A stretch of DNA of 14,609 bases from Treponema sp. UBA3662. GTDB lineage: Bacteria; Spirochaetota; Spirochaetia; Treponematales; Treponemataceae. Below are positions 1-7,104 of the stretch, piece by piece. The stretch covers positions 1-14,609 of the forward strand of contig DFJV01000161.1 of assembly GCA_002373205.1 (NCBI GenBank), in the 5' to 3' direction. The notes beneath the pieces were generated by a model. The model had not been told where the DNA came from. It ran no database searches and saw nothing but the letters and a program-made list of their open reading frames with translations. Both the position numbers and the translations under genes were made by a program. The stretch's first letter is position 1; the number at the start of each line of letters is the position of its first letter.

Positions 1-2567
1 TGTTCCTGGGTGTCTTTCCATGAACCTTCGTAGCTTAGGTTTACGTTTTCCGGGATGATGAAAGAATTTGCGATTGCTTCTTTTATCTGGTCTTCCACTA
101 CGTTTGCATTTTTTTCCGTAAGGATGTCTGCTGTTACGTGGACGATTCTTGTGCGGTTTTCGTGGGCAATTGTTACAGGCCCGAATCCCTTGTCTACGCT
201 TGCAAAGTTTGCAACGCTTACCATGCCCTTTGAGCCCTGCACGTAAATCTGCTCAAGGTCTATTACCTTTTGCCTGTCTTCCGGCCGGAGCATTACGTAT
301 ACGCTGTATTCGTCTCCGTCTTTGCGGAAGGTTGTTGCGTTTACACCTTCTATGGAATAATTTATTTCGTTTGCAACGGTGCGTACATCCACGCCAAAGT
401 TGTAGGCCCTCTGGCGGTCGATTGATATTTCTACTTGGGGCAAACCTTCCGTTGTGTCTATTGTTGGCTCGCCAATGTCTGCTATTTCTTCCATTACTGA
501 GGACACTTTGTTTGCTACTGCGAGTGCATCATCAAGGCTTGCGCTGCGGAGAACTATGTCCAGGTCTGCACCGGTCATCTGTCTTCTGAAGCCCCTGCCG
601 AAGCTAAAGGTTACGTCTGCAAAGTCTGCGAAGTGTGCCCTTAGCTTTTTTTGTATTGTTTCGTCGTTGTCTATCTGTTCGTTGCTTGGCGGAAGGGAGA
701 TTTGTATGGAGCCTGAATATGAAGAGCCGTTTCTTCCTCCAGAGCCTATGCTTGTGATGAGGGTCTTGTAACCCTTTATTTCTTTTTCTATGATTTCCTG
801 GAACTGGCTTACGACTGCTTCCGTTTCCGAAAGGGTTGTTCCTATTGGAAGGCTCATCTGAACCGTTACGCTGTCATCGTGGCCGCCTGTCATCATGCTG
901 ATTCTCATTGTTGGGATAAGGAGAAGTGATGCGGCTAATGCGGTTGAGCAGACAAGTATTGTAAGAAACCTGTGGTTTAGGGCTAGGCGCAATGCCTTTC
1001 CGTAAGCGTTTTGAATTTTATCTTGGCAGCGCCCAAAGAATGCGTAGAGGTTCTTAAAGAATTCGCTTTTGATGGGCTTTTCATTTCTGTTGGTAAGAGG
1101 CAAAAAGTGTCCCGCAAGGACTGGGACCAGAAATACCGCTACAAAGAGAGAGCTTACGAGGGCAATTACAACCGTAAAAATAATTCCCTTGAACATTTGT
1201 CCCATCCAGCCCAAATCCTTTAGATAGAAGAGGAAGGGAATAAAGACGCAGATAGTCGTAAGGTTTCCGCTTGTTACGGACATAATCATTTCTGAACTTC
1301 CAAGGACGGCTGCAACCTTTGCCTTTGTTCCCCTGGAGCGGTAGGAATAGATGTTGTCTATAATAACGACGGACGCGTCTACTATCATGCCAACGCCAAG
1401 GATAAGCCCTGTAAGAGTCATCATGTTGAGGGTGATTCCCGCAAAGTTCATGGCCAAAAGGGTAATCATTATGGAAAGCGGAATTGATATTGCGATTATG
1501 ATTGTTGTCTTGAATGAGCAGAGGAAGATGTAGAGGATTATGACTGCAAGAAGAAGTCCCTGCCACGCTGAATCCAAGAGGGTGTTTATTGTGTCGCGGA
1601 TGGAAACTGTGTCGTCGCGGATAATTTCCAGACTTACGTCTCCGGGGAGAATTGTCTTTAGCTGCTCCATTTTTTGGTAGACGTTGTTTGCAACCGTTAC
1701 GCTGTTTTCGCCGGACTGCTTGGTTATGGAAATGTATACGCCTTCCTGTCCGTTTATGTAGACTATGCTCTTTTGGTCATCGTAGCCCATGTAGGCTTTT
1801 CCAATGTCGCTAAGCTTTACGTCGTAGCCTGTAAGGTGCTTGATTACAGTGTCGTTTATTTCTTCTATGCTGGAGTATTCACCTGTGGTGCGGATTGAAT
1901 AGTCGGTTTTTCCTTCCGTTATTGTGCCGCCACCAAGCTCCAGGTTTTCTTTGGAAAGGGCGGATGACACTTGGCTTAGGGTAAGGTCGTAGGCCTTTAA
2001 CCTGTTCTGCTCAAGTTCCACGCGGACAATTTTTGAGCGGCCACCCATGACGGATGCTTCTCCAACACCGTCTGCCTGTTCAAGTACGTCCACAACGTCG
2101 TCTTCTGCAATCTGCTTTAGGTCGTCTGCGGAACGGTTGCCCCTGATTGCAATTCGCATGATAGGCATACTGTTGCTGTCCATCTTAAAGATGGTTGGTG
2201 TTACATTGTCTGGAAGTGCCCTTCTTACGCGGTCAAGCTTGTCGCGCACGTCGTTGGTTGCAATGTCCAAGTCTGTTCCGTAGTTGAATTCCAGCGATAC
2301 GGTGCAGCGTTCTTCCCTTGAAGTTGAAGTTATGTTCTTAAGGCCGCTAAGACTTGAAAGGGAATTTTCTATTAAAGTTGTTACCGCTTTTTCTACAGTT
2401 TCCGGGCCTGCATTAGTGTAGCTTGCGCTTACCATGAGGTAGGGCATGTCTACGTCCGGCATAAGGCTTATGGCTGTTTTTCTTATTGTAAAGATTCCCA
2501 CCACGCCAAGAAGAATGAATGTTATGAGCACAAGGACGGGGTGCTGTAAGGTTTTTTCGCTTATCAC
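1..2567 (-). CDS. RND-family efflux pump permease (AcrB/BesB-like), C-terminus cut by window edge
   Basis: Inner-membrane proton-driven RND transporter, the engine of a tripartite export system. The leftward frame stays open from a GTG at 2567 to the window edge (855 codons; the family is usually about 1,000-1,050 residues, so the last transmembrane segments are missing). It opens with the typical RND N-terminus (MISEKTLQHPVLVLI), with a first membrane helix at about residues 9-28. The TM4 motif GVGMIVDASVVIIDNI carries Asp397, matching AcrB Asp407, while the next residue is Ala398 where AcrB has Asp408. TM7 (NHRFLTILVC...) precedes the second periplasmic region. The GTG overlaps the adaptor TGA by 2 bases (GTGA), with AAGGA nine bases upstream. 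Gene order and the neighbouring adaptor suggest a BesB-like pump. Substrate is unknown: drugs, bile salts or lipids are all possible. Confidence 0.95.
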   Translation of the reverse strand, partial: MISEKTLQHPVLVLITFILLGVVGIFTIRKTAISLMPDVDMPYLMVSASYTNAGPETVEKAVTTLIENSLSSLSGLKNITSTSREERCTVSLEFNYGTDLDIATNDVRDKLDRVRRALPDNVTPTIFKMDSNSMPIMRIAIRGNRSADDLKQIAEDDVVDVLEQADGVGEASVMGGRSKIVRVELEQNRLKAYDLTLSQVSSALSKENLELGGGTITEGKTDYSIRTTGEYSSIEEINDTVIKHLTGYDVKLSDIGKAYMGYDDQKSIVYINGQEGVYISITKQSGENSVTVANNVYQKMEQLKTILPGDVSLEIIRDDTVSIRDTINTLLDSAWQGLLLAVIILYIFLCSFKTTIIIAISIPLSIMITLLAMNFAGITLNMMTLTGLILGVGMIVDASVVIIDNIYSYRSRGTKAKVAAVLGSSEMIMSVTSGNLTTICVFIPFLFYLKDLGWMGQMFKGIIFTVVIALVSSLFVAVFLVPVLAGHFLPLTNRNEKPIKSEFFKNLYAFFGRCQDKIQNAYGKALRLALNHRFLTILVCSTALAASLLLIPTMRISMMTGGHDDSVTVQMSLPIGTTLSETEAVVSQFQEIIEKEIKGYKTLITSIGSGGRNGSSYSGSIQISLPPSNEQIDNDETIQKKLRAHFADFADVTFSFGRGFRRQMTGADLDIVLRSASLDDALAVANKVSSVMEEIADIGEPTIDTTEGLPQVEISIDRQRAYNFGVDVRTVANEINYSIEGVNATTFRKDGDEYSVYVMLRPEDRQKVIDLEQIYVQGSKGMVSVANFASVDKGFGPVTIAHENRTRIVHVTADILTEKNANVVEDQIKEAIANSFIIPENVNLSYEGSWKDTQE

Positions 2568-3550
2568 TTTTTACCGTCCTTTTCTTCCTGCTTAGCCTGC
2601 TCAGCTGCTTGGGGCTTTTTTATTCCATCCGTAATATCATTTATCTTGGAACCATCACTTAGCACGCGCTGGCCTTCTATGACGATTTTTTCTCCTGCGC
2701 TGATTCCGCTTTTTACCTGGGTCATGTTGTCTACAGTTTCGCCAGTCTGGATTTCCTTTCTGGAAACAGTTTCTCCGTCTGCATTTACGCTGTAGACAAA
2801 TTCTTTGCCGCCCTTTGTTACGATGCAGTTTGAAGGGATTACAGGAAAGCCTTCGTAGTCCAGTGTGTAGAGCGTTACCTTTGCAAACATGCCTGCGTTG
2901 ATTCTTGGATCGTTTTGGTCAAAGGTAAGGATGATTTCTTTTGTGCGGCTTGTGCTGTCCACGACAGGCGAAATGCGTGAAACCGTTGCGGTAAAGATTT
3001 CGTTGGGGTAGGCTTCCAGTTTTATGTTGGCCTTTAGCCCAATCTTTAGGGCTGCAACAAAGCGTTCCGGGATGTTTGCGTTTACCTGGAGGTTTGTAAC
3101 GTCACCAATTACGGTGATTGCTGTTGAAGTTGTTACCTTTGTGCCGGGCTTTAGCGGGGCTGCCGTTACCGTTCCGCTTATTGGGGAGTAGACCCGGCTG
3201 TGGGCAAATTGCATTCCCGGTTCTGAAGGGTCTATCTCTGCAATGACGCTTCCTCTTTTTACCGCAGTGCCAAGCGAAACGTATGTTTCTACGATTTTTC
3301 CCTTGTTGTCCGGGAATACTTCTATTGAACTCTGGGTTTTTATTTCGCCGTTTGTGTTAACGTAGTCGTGCAGGGTTTGAACTTCTGCCGTCATGCTTCT
3401 TACCGTTACCGCACCCTGCTGGCCACCGGGAGCCTTTTTGCCGTCCGAAGTTTTTTTGTAATAGACAAGGTATGCTGCGGCAAGTGCAAGGACTGTCGCG
3501 CAAGAAATTATTATGATGGTTGCTGCGCCTGAGCGATTGTTGTTTTCCAC
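2564..3550 (-). CDS. RND efflux periplasmic adaptor (membrane fusion protein, BesA-like, no alpha-hairpin)
   Basis: Periplasmic adaptor joining the RND pump to the outer-membrane factor; 328 residues. Residues 10-31 are a single hydrophobic N-terminal anchor. IISC at 14-17 resembles a lipobox, but the hydrophobic run continues past it, so a membrane anchor is more likely than lipidation. Two lipoyl half-motifs lie at about 75-107 (GKIVETYVSLGTAVKRGSVI) and 117-150 (VYSPISGTVTAAPLKPGTKV), joined by only about ten residues, so the coiled-coil hairpin of AcrA-type adaptors is absent. A beta-barrel (about 152-230) and membrane-proximal domain (231-302) follow, then a Lys/Glu-rich tail. The GTG start at 3550 is supported by AAGGAG six bases upstream, ten bases after the preceding gene. 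Borrelia BesA is a described hairpinless spirochaete adaptor; homology to it is inferred here from architecture and gene order. Confidence 0.93.
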   Translation of the reverse strand: MENNNRSGAATIIIISCATVLALAAAYLVYYKKTSDGKKAPGGQQGAVTVRSMTAEVQTLHDYVNTNGEIKTQSSIEVFPDNKGKIVETYVSLGTAVKRGSVIAEIDPSEPGMQFAHSRVYSPISGTVTAAPLKPGTKVTTSTAITVIGDVTNLQVNANIPERFVAALKIGLKANIKLEAYPNEIFTATVSRISPVVDSTSRTKEIILTFDQNDPRINAGMFAKVTLYTLDYEGFPVIPSNCIVTKGGKEFVYSVNADGETVSRKEIQTGETVDNMTQVKSGISAGEKIVIEGQRVLSDGSKINDITDGIKKPQAAEQAKQEEKDGKK

Positions 3551-3560
3551 TTTTTGCTCC

Positions 3561-4877
3561 TTATTTTATGAGCGTACCAAAGGGTACTCCCAGTGTGTTT
3601 TCCAAATCAAGAATGTTGCAGATTAAGTTGTATGCCTCTGCCTGAAGGTTCACCTTGGCCTGGGTAAGATTGTCCAGTGCCGTCTGAAGTGAAAGCAAAT
3701 CTTTTGAACCGCGGTTGTATGCGTCAAGGCTCATGCTGTAGGTTTGCGCGGCAAGGTTTACGCTGCTTTGCCTAAGCTTTATTACCGACTGCGAATATTT
3801 AATCTTCCTAAGTGCGCTGTCCACATTTGTGCTGAATGTTGACTTTGCATTTTCTAGCGCAAGTTCCAGAGACTCAAGTGAATCTTTTTGCGCGGATATA
3901 GCGACTGCCCTCTGCGAAAAGGGTATGAAGCCGTCCAGCGGAATTGTAACGCCAAGCGTCCACCTCTTTGTCCCGGAGTCAGTGTCTATGCCGGTGTCCA
4001 AGGTTCCGTTCATCGTGTAGGAATAGCTTCCCGTTACAGTTGGCCCCCATGCGTTAAAGCGGGATGCAAGCAGGTTGTTGCGGGCAATTTCCACCTGTTT
4101 TTCCAGGGATGCAATTTCCGGCGGGGTAACCTTTGACTTTTGCGTGTCCTCTTTTTTTATTTCCCCCATGGAAATGAATTTGTCCAGACTGCCGGTAAGT
4201 TCAATCTGGGTTTCCTGGGCTATGCCAAGAATCTGCTTAAAGGAATCCATGTCTGTTTCCAGGGTTATCTGTGCCTTTTCGTAAGCAACCTGGGCGTTTT
4301 GCCAAGAGACCTGTGCGGAAAGAACGTCCAGCCTTGCCAGTGCACCTCGGTTGTAGCGGGCTGCGTTTGAGTTGTACTGCCTTTGCGCTGTGGAAAGGTT
4401 TGCCTGCATAAGGCTTAGGTTTTCCTTTTCGTAGAGAAGGTTGTAGTAGGCCTTCCGCACATTTAGCTCTATTGTCCTTACCGCCGTGTCGTAGTCTATC
4501 TGCTGCTTCTGATAGGAAAGCGATGCCGAGCGGATTGCTGTGTATACAGAAGGCGTAAGTCCTAGCGAAAGGGAGGCTCCGGCTGAAAGGGTAGGGTCGT
4601 CAATGTTGTCGCCGCCTGTCATTGTTCCGCTTGCATTTATACTTGGGATGAATTTGTTCCACGATGTGCCAGATGTTCTTTTTGCGCTTCCCAAGGAAAT
4701 CTTTTCCCGCTTTATGTTTATGTTTCCGTCCAGTGCGTATTTTACGGCTTCCTCTGGAGACAGGGAAAGAGCCGCTGCTTCTTTTGCAAAAATAGAATGG
4801 GGGGCCGCCGTGGTCAGTGCAATAAAAGCAAGGGCCATGCAGCGCCTGATTCTAAAAGCTACATTGTACGCCGCCAT
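3561..4877 (-). CDS. TolC-family outer-membrane efflux protein (BesC-like)
   Basis: Outer-membrane channel of the efflux complex, 438 residues, first gene of the leftward operon. A signal peptide is visible: basic RIRRC, hydrophobic MALAFIALTTAA, probable cleavage after Ala31 in SIFA-KE. The mature part starts with the typical OEP opening (LSLSPEEAVKYALDGNINI) and has two helical repeats, each with the conserved pattern of a hydrophobic strand then a long Gln/Ala/Leu-rich helix (RKAYYNLLYEKENLSLMQ; later SKDLLSLQTALDNLTQAKVN). The start at 4877 is chosen because GGAGG sits four bases upstream and the signal peptide begins there. The frame is open upstream to 5033, but that extension runs through the promoter and intergenic repeats. 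Confidence 0.93.
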   Translation of the reverse strand: MAAYNVAFRIRRCMALAFIALTTAAPHSIFAKEAAALSLSPEEAVKYALDGNINIKREKISLGSAKRTSGTSWNKFIPSINASGTMTGGDNIDDPTLSAGASLSLGLTPSVYTAIRSASLSYQKQQIDYDTAVRTIELNVRKAYYNLLYEKENLSLMQANLSTAQRQYNSNAARYNRGALARLDVLSAQVSWQNAQVAYEKAQITLETDMDSFKQILGIAQETQIELTGSLDKFISMGEIKKEDTQKSKVTPPEIASLEKQVEIARNNLLASRFNAWGPTVTGSYSYTMNGTLDTGIDTDSGTKRWTLGVTIPLDGFIPFSQRAVAISAQKDSLESLELALENAKSTFSTNVDSALRKIKYSQSVIKLRQSSVNLAAQTYSMSLDAYNRGSKDLLSLQTALDNLTQAKVNLQAEAYNLICNILDLENTLGVPFGTLIK

Positions 4878-4881
4878 TTGT

Positions 4882-4886
4882 CCTCC
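4882..4886 (-). promoter_or_regulatory. Ribosome binding site of the TolC-family gene
   Basis: GGAGG on the minus strand, followed by ACAA and the ATG at 4877. It fixes the start of the outer-membrane factor and argues against the two in-frame ATGs upstream. Confidence 0.8.
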
Positions 4887-4891
4887 ATTGC

Positions 4892-4908
4892 GCATGAACT
4901 TTTCATGC
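4892..4908. promoter_or_regulatory. Inverted repeat in leader of efflux operon, candidate operator
   Basis: Perfect inverted repeat GCATGAA-CTT-TTCATGC (7-bp arms, 3-base centre). It lies just downstream of the leftward -10 box, at or immediately after the expected transcription start, and ends five bases before the GGAGG. This is a usual place for a repressor site controlling an efflux operon. It could instead form a short hairpin in the 5' leader. No regulator gene is present in the window to pair it with. Confidence 0.5.
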
Positions 4909-4916
4909 TTGCATAT

Positions 4917-4945
4917 ATTATAGCAAAATGGAGACAAAAAAAATA
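4917..4945 (-). promoter_or_regulatory. Promoter of the leftward RND efflux operon (extended -10)
   Basis: The minus strand reads TGC-TATAAT at 4925-4917, a perfect -10 hexamer with the TG of an extended -10. A weak -35 (TATTTT, 4945-4940) lies 17 bases upstream inside a T-rich tract. The start point would fall near 4910, giving a leader of about 33 bases before the ATG at 4877. This is motif matching only. Confidence 0.6.
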
Positions 4946-4971
4946 CCCCTGAATTTATTAACCTAAGGGGG
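4946..4971. repeat. Direct repeat copy 1 with CCCCT/AGGGG ends
   Basis: A 26-base sequence containing CCCCTGAATTTATTAAC and ending in AAGGGGG, nearly identical to the copy at 5015-5040. Its own ends are inverted (CCCCT/AGGGG). The AGGGGGAA at 4966-4973 is also inverted relative to TTCCCCCT at 5012-5019, so the pair flanks about 40 bases like the ends of a small palindromic insertion element. The -35 region of the efflux promoter abuts it. Confidence 0.75.
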
Positions 4972-5014
4972 AATGTCCGCTTGAAACTGCACCCTGCGGG
5001 CTTGTTGCGAGTTC

Positions 5015-5040
5015 CCCCTGAATTTATTAACACAAGGGGG
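5015..5040. repeat. Direct repeat copy 2 with CCCCT/AGGGGG ends
   Basis: Second copy of the 26-base repeat (CCCCTGAATTTATTAACAC then AAGGGGG), differing from the 4946 copy in the two bases before AAGGGGG. It runs directly into another GC-rich inverted pair, GGGGGAG-GT-CTCCCCC at 5037-5052. These G/C-run ends recur several times in the spacer and suggest a mosaic of short palindromic elements. Confidence 0.75.
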
Positions 5041-5095
5041 GAGGTCTCCCCCTCGGCTTCAATTCGCTTCGCTCATTTTCGCCTACCCCCTCGCC

Positions 5096-5115
5096 TAAGG
5101 GGGCAAGCCCCCTTA
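5096..5115. repeat. Perfect GC-rich hairpin
   Basis: TAAGGGGGC-AA-GCCCCCTTA is a perfect 9-bp inverted repeat (a folded RNA would open the innermost pair to make a 4-base loop). It is followed by AAAATCCCCC and not by a T-run, so it is not a convincing intrinsic terminator. It belongs to the same family of CCCCCT/AGGGGG palindromes as the repeats just upstream. Confidence 0.6.
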
Positions 5116-5128
5116 AAATCCCCCATTC

Positions 5129-5194
5129 TGTACAGACACTGAGTCCACATTCGTAGCAAGTACGTGCGAATGTGGCGTAGCAGCGCAGGGTGAC
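5129..5194. repeat. Degenerate copy of the right-edge intergenic repeat, with a private hairpin
   Basis: Positions 5129-5145 (TGTACAGACACTGAGTC) match 14368-14384 at 16 of 17 bases, and CAGGGTGACG near 5186-5195 matches the repeat's CAGGGTGACGA. Between them the short loop of the right-edge copies is replaced by a different stem, CCACATTCG (5145-5153) paired with CGAATGTGG (5167-5175). CATTCTG just before also recalls the start of the right-edge units with the middle deleted. It is therefore a diverged member of the same dispersed family. Confidence 0.5.
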
Positions 5195-5277
5195 GGTCTG
5201 CATACTTGAAAACAGTTAGAAAGCCCATGCCATGGATGGGTTTTGACGATGAGCCTACGCCGCCATGGAGCCCCTTT

Positions 5278-5342
5278 AGTCCCGCGCAAGCGGGATGAGG
5301 GTTACCGAAGGGCGGAACGGCGGTGACGCAAAGGCCTGGACT
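5278..5342. other. Structured non-coding stretch with GCAA-tetraloop hairpin
   Basis: TCCCGC-GCAA-GCGGGA at 5280-5295 is a perfect 6-bp stem closed by a GNRA-type tetraloop. AGTCC (5278-5282) can also pair with GGACT (5338-5342), closing a 65-base GC-rich segment. No coding sense is visible. It may be another dispersed intergenic repeat or a structured RNA; I do not recognise a known RNA family. Confidence 0.35.
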
Positions 5343-5403
5343 GTCGGATTAGCCAAAAAGCAAAATGGTAGAGCAAAGTAGGCTACCGTCCAGAAATTCT
5401 GTC

Positions 5404-5432
5404 TTGAAAATAAGGCTACGTTTTGATATAAA
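5404..5432 (+). promoter_or_regulatory. Promoter of the ligase-Opp operon
   Basis: TTGAAA (5404-5409), a 17-base spacer, and TATAAA (5427-5432): five of six matches to consensus in each hexamer at the optimal spacing. The predicted start point is about 5439-5440, which coincides with the ATG of the ligase gene, so the transcript would have essentially no leader. No Shine-Dalgarno sequence is seen before that ATG, which agrees with this. The prediction is from motifs alone. Confidence 0.6.
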
Positions 5433-5439
5433 TTTAAGA

Positions 5440-7095
5440 ATGGCACGCACTTATGACGATTCAAGGTTTATAGATGCTTTTGAACACGAATACACCTGGC
5501 TGAATGGATTCCGCCGCAACGCAAGAAGGTTTTCGCAGAGGACTGCCCTTATAGACCCGGAGCAGAACCTTACTTGGACATACGGAGAGCTTGAGGCAGA
5601 ATCAAACCGCTTTGCAAATGCCCTTTTAGACTTTGGACTTGGTAAAGATGACCTTGTAATGGCTGCCCTTAGAAATTCTCCTGCCTTTGTTTTGTCATAC
5701 CTTGCACCCAGAAAGATTGGCTGCATTCTTCTTGCCGCAAACTTTAACCTTGCCGCGGGGGAGATGGCCCTTGTAATAGACCAGAACAAGCCCAAGGCCA
5801 TAATATATTCTGCGAATGTTTGCCAGGTAATTTTGGACGTTCTTAGCCTGTGCAAGCATAAGCCAAAGCTTTTTATTCTGGCAGATAATATAGAAGGAAT
5901 TGCTCTTCCGCTGGGCCATGCCAGCTACGAGGATTTTGTAAGGGGAAAGCCTTCTTCTGAGCCAAAGGTAAGTTTCCGTCCCCATATTTACGATGAGGTT
6001 TTGCGTCTTTGCACCAGCGGAACTACCGCAATGCCAAAATTTGTTCCCCTGAATGACATAAACGAGGTTCTTTCTGCCCACGACGTTATAATGCAGTACC
6101 CCATGTCTTTTAGCGACGTTACCCTTAATATGACTCCCTGGTTCCACAGGGGCGGCTGCCATAGCGGTGGCCTTTGCCCTTCCTTGTATTGCGGGGCGGC
6201 CCTTGTTGTTATGCGAAGGTTCCAGCCGGCCAATGTTCTTGACTGGGTGGAAAAATACGGCATTACTTTTTTGATGGGTGCTCCTGCCAACCTGGAGATG
6301 CTTTGCCGGGTTCAGGAAAGAAACCCAAGAAACCTTTCTTTGCTAAAGGGAATCATTGCAATGGGGGCTCCTCTTTCCAAGACGGGATGCAGGCGCTTTA
6401 TGGATGTGCTTACCAAAAACATCTTTAACGGCTACGGCACAACCGAGACCTTCTGGAATTCATTTCTTAGGCCATGCGATTTGCCCCAAGCCGCAGGTTC
6501 TGCCGGTGGAAGCTGCATAGACGATGAAGTGAGGGTGGTAAAGATTTATGACGGCCGCAAGGCAGAACCAGACGATACGGTTTTGCATGACAATTCATCT
6601 GAAGGCGAGATAATTATTTTTTGCCCGGAAAAAACAACCTATTCGTATTACAATAACCCTGAGATGGAAAGGGAAAAATTCTACAAGGGCTGGATGTACA
6701 CAGGAGACGTTGGCACTTGGGACGAAAACTTCCATGTTAGAGTAAAGGGACGCAAGGACAACATGATTATTGTTTCCGGCGAGAACATCTATCCTTCCCA
6801 GATAGAGGAAGCCATTATGCAGAATCCCAAGGTAAAGGACTGCGCGGTTACCGCCGTTTCTGACAGGCTAAGGGGGCAGGCTGTTTGTGCTTATGTTGTG
6901 CCAAAAGACCCCTCTCTTTCTACGGATGAACTTGGGCTTTTTTGCTTGGAAAGTCCAATGCTTTCTAAATACAAAAGGCCGCGTTACTTTGCGATTGTTG
7001 ATTCCCTTCCCTATACTGCAACAGGGAAGAAGATTCACCACGCTCTTATGGAACGCGCTGAAAGTGATTTAAAATTAGGAATATTAAGGAAATGA
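5440..7095 (+). CDS. AMP-forming acyl-CoA synthetase / adenylate-forming ligase
   Basis: Cytoplasmic class I adenylate-forming enzyme (551 residues) that activates a carboxylic acid with ATP and normally transfers it to CoA. Core motifs are in order: P-loop TSGTTAMPK at 192-200 (Ala where most members have Gly), NGYGTTE 330-336, YTGD 420-423, GRKDNMIIVSGENIYPSQIE 437-456, and the C-terminal PYTATGK with catalytic Lys530. The acyl-pocket stretch around 232-245 (TPWFHRGGCHSGGL) fits long- or medium-chain acyl or aryl-acid ligases, but the substrate is not readable. The ATG at 5440 is preferred over the in-frame ATG at 5365: the promoter lies between them, the extra 25 residues look non-coding, and neither has a good ribosome site. 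It is first gene of the operon, 20 bases before the binding-protein gene. A free-standing adenylation enzyme feeding a carrier protein is a less likely alternative. Confidence 0.9.
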   Translation: MARTYDDSRFIDAFEHEYTWLNGFRRNARRFSQRTALIDPEQNLTWTYGELEAESNRFANALLDFGLGKDDLVMAALRNSPAFVLSYLAPRKIGCILLAANFNLAAGEMALVIDQNKPKAIIYSANVCQVILDVLSLCKHKPKLFILADNIEGIALPLGHASYEDFVRGKPSSEPKVSFRPHIYDEVLRLCTSGTTAMPKFVPLNDINEVLSAHDVIMQYPMSFSDVTLNMTPWFHRGGCHSGGLCPSLYCGAALVVMRRFQPANVLDWVEKYGITFLMGAPANLEMLCRVQERNPRNLSLLKGIIAMGAPLSKTGCRRFMDVLTKNIFNGYGTTETFWNSFLRPCDLPQAAGSAGGSCIDDEVRVVKIYDGRKAEPDDTVLHDNSSEGEIIIFCPEKTTYSYYNNPEMEREKFYKGWMYTGDVGTWDENFHVRVKGRKDNMIIVSGENIYPSQIEEAIMQNPKVKDCAVTAVSDRLRGQAVCAYVVPKDPSLSTDELGLFCLESPMLSKYKRPRYFAIVDSLPYTATGKKIHHALMERAESDLKLGILRK

Positions 7096-7104
7096 ATTCT
7101 TATC

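Larger units (their letters stand above)
4878..5439. other. Divergent intergenic region, about 560 bases
   Basis: Spacer between the leftward efflux operon and the rightward ligase-Opp operon. It contains a promoter for each side, a candidate operator, paired direct repeats, several GC-rich palindromes and a degraded dispersed repeat. Open frames inside it (for example minus strand 5276-5464) run through the repeats and have no ribosome site or recognisable protein features. No regulator gene is present. Confidence 0.8.

Noticed and set aside
149..589. Plus-strand open frame of 146 residues, and similar frames at 454-771 and 2047-2283
   Set aside because: They lie opposite the continuous RND permease frame, whose translation gives clear family motifs. 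These are shadow frames with biased composition.
1081..1566. Minus-strand open frame of 161 residues
   Set aside because: It is another frame of the same strand inside the RND permease and has no protein-like pattern.
4878..5033. Upstream extension of the TolC-family frame to an ATG at 5033
   Set aside because: The extension crosses the promoter and direct repeats, while the start at 4877 has GGAGG and a proper signal peptide.
4946..5040. CRISPR-like direct repeats
   Set aside because: There are only two copies with internal palindromic ends and no spacer series or cas gene.
5365..5439. Earlier ATG for the ligase
   Set aside because: It has no ribosome site, a strong promoter sits inside the extra segment, and the added residues do not resemble the family N-terminus.
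5276..5464. Minus-strand frame of 62 residues
   Set aside because: It covers the ligase promoter and palindromic sequence, has no ribosome site, and gives no recognisable protein.
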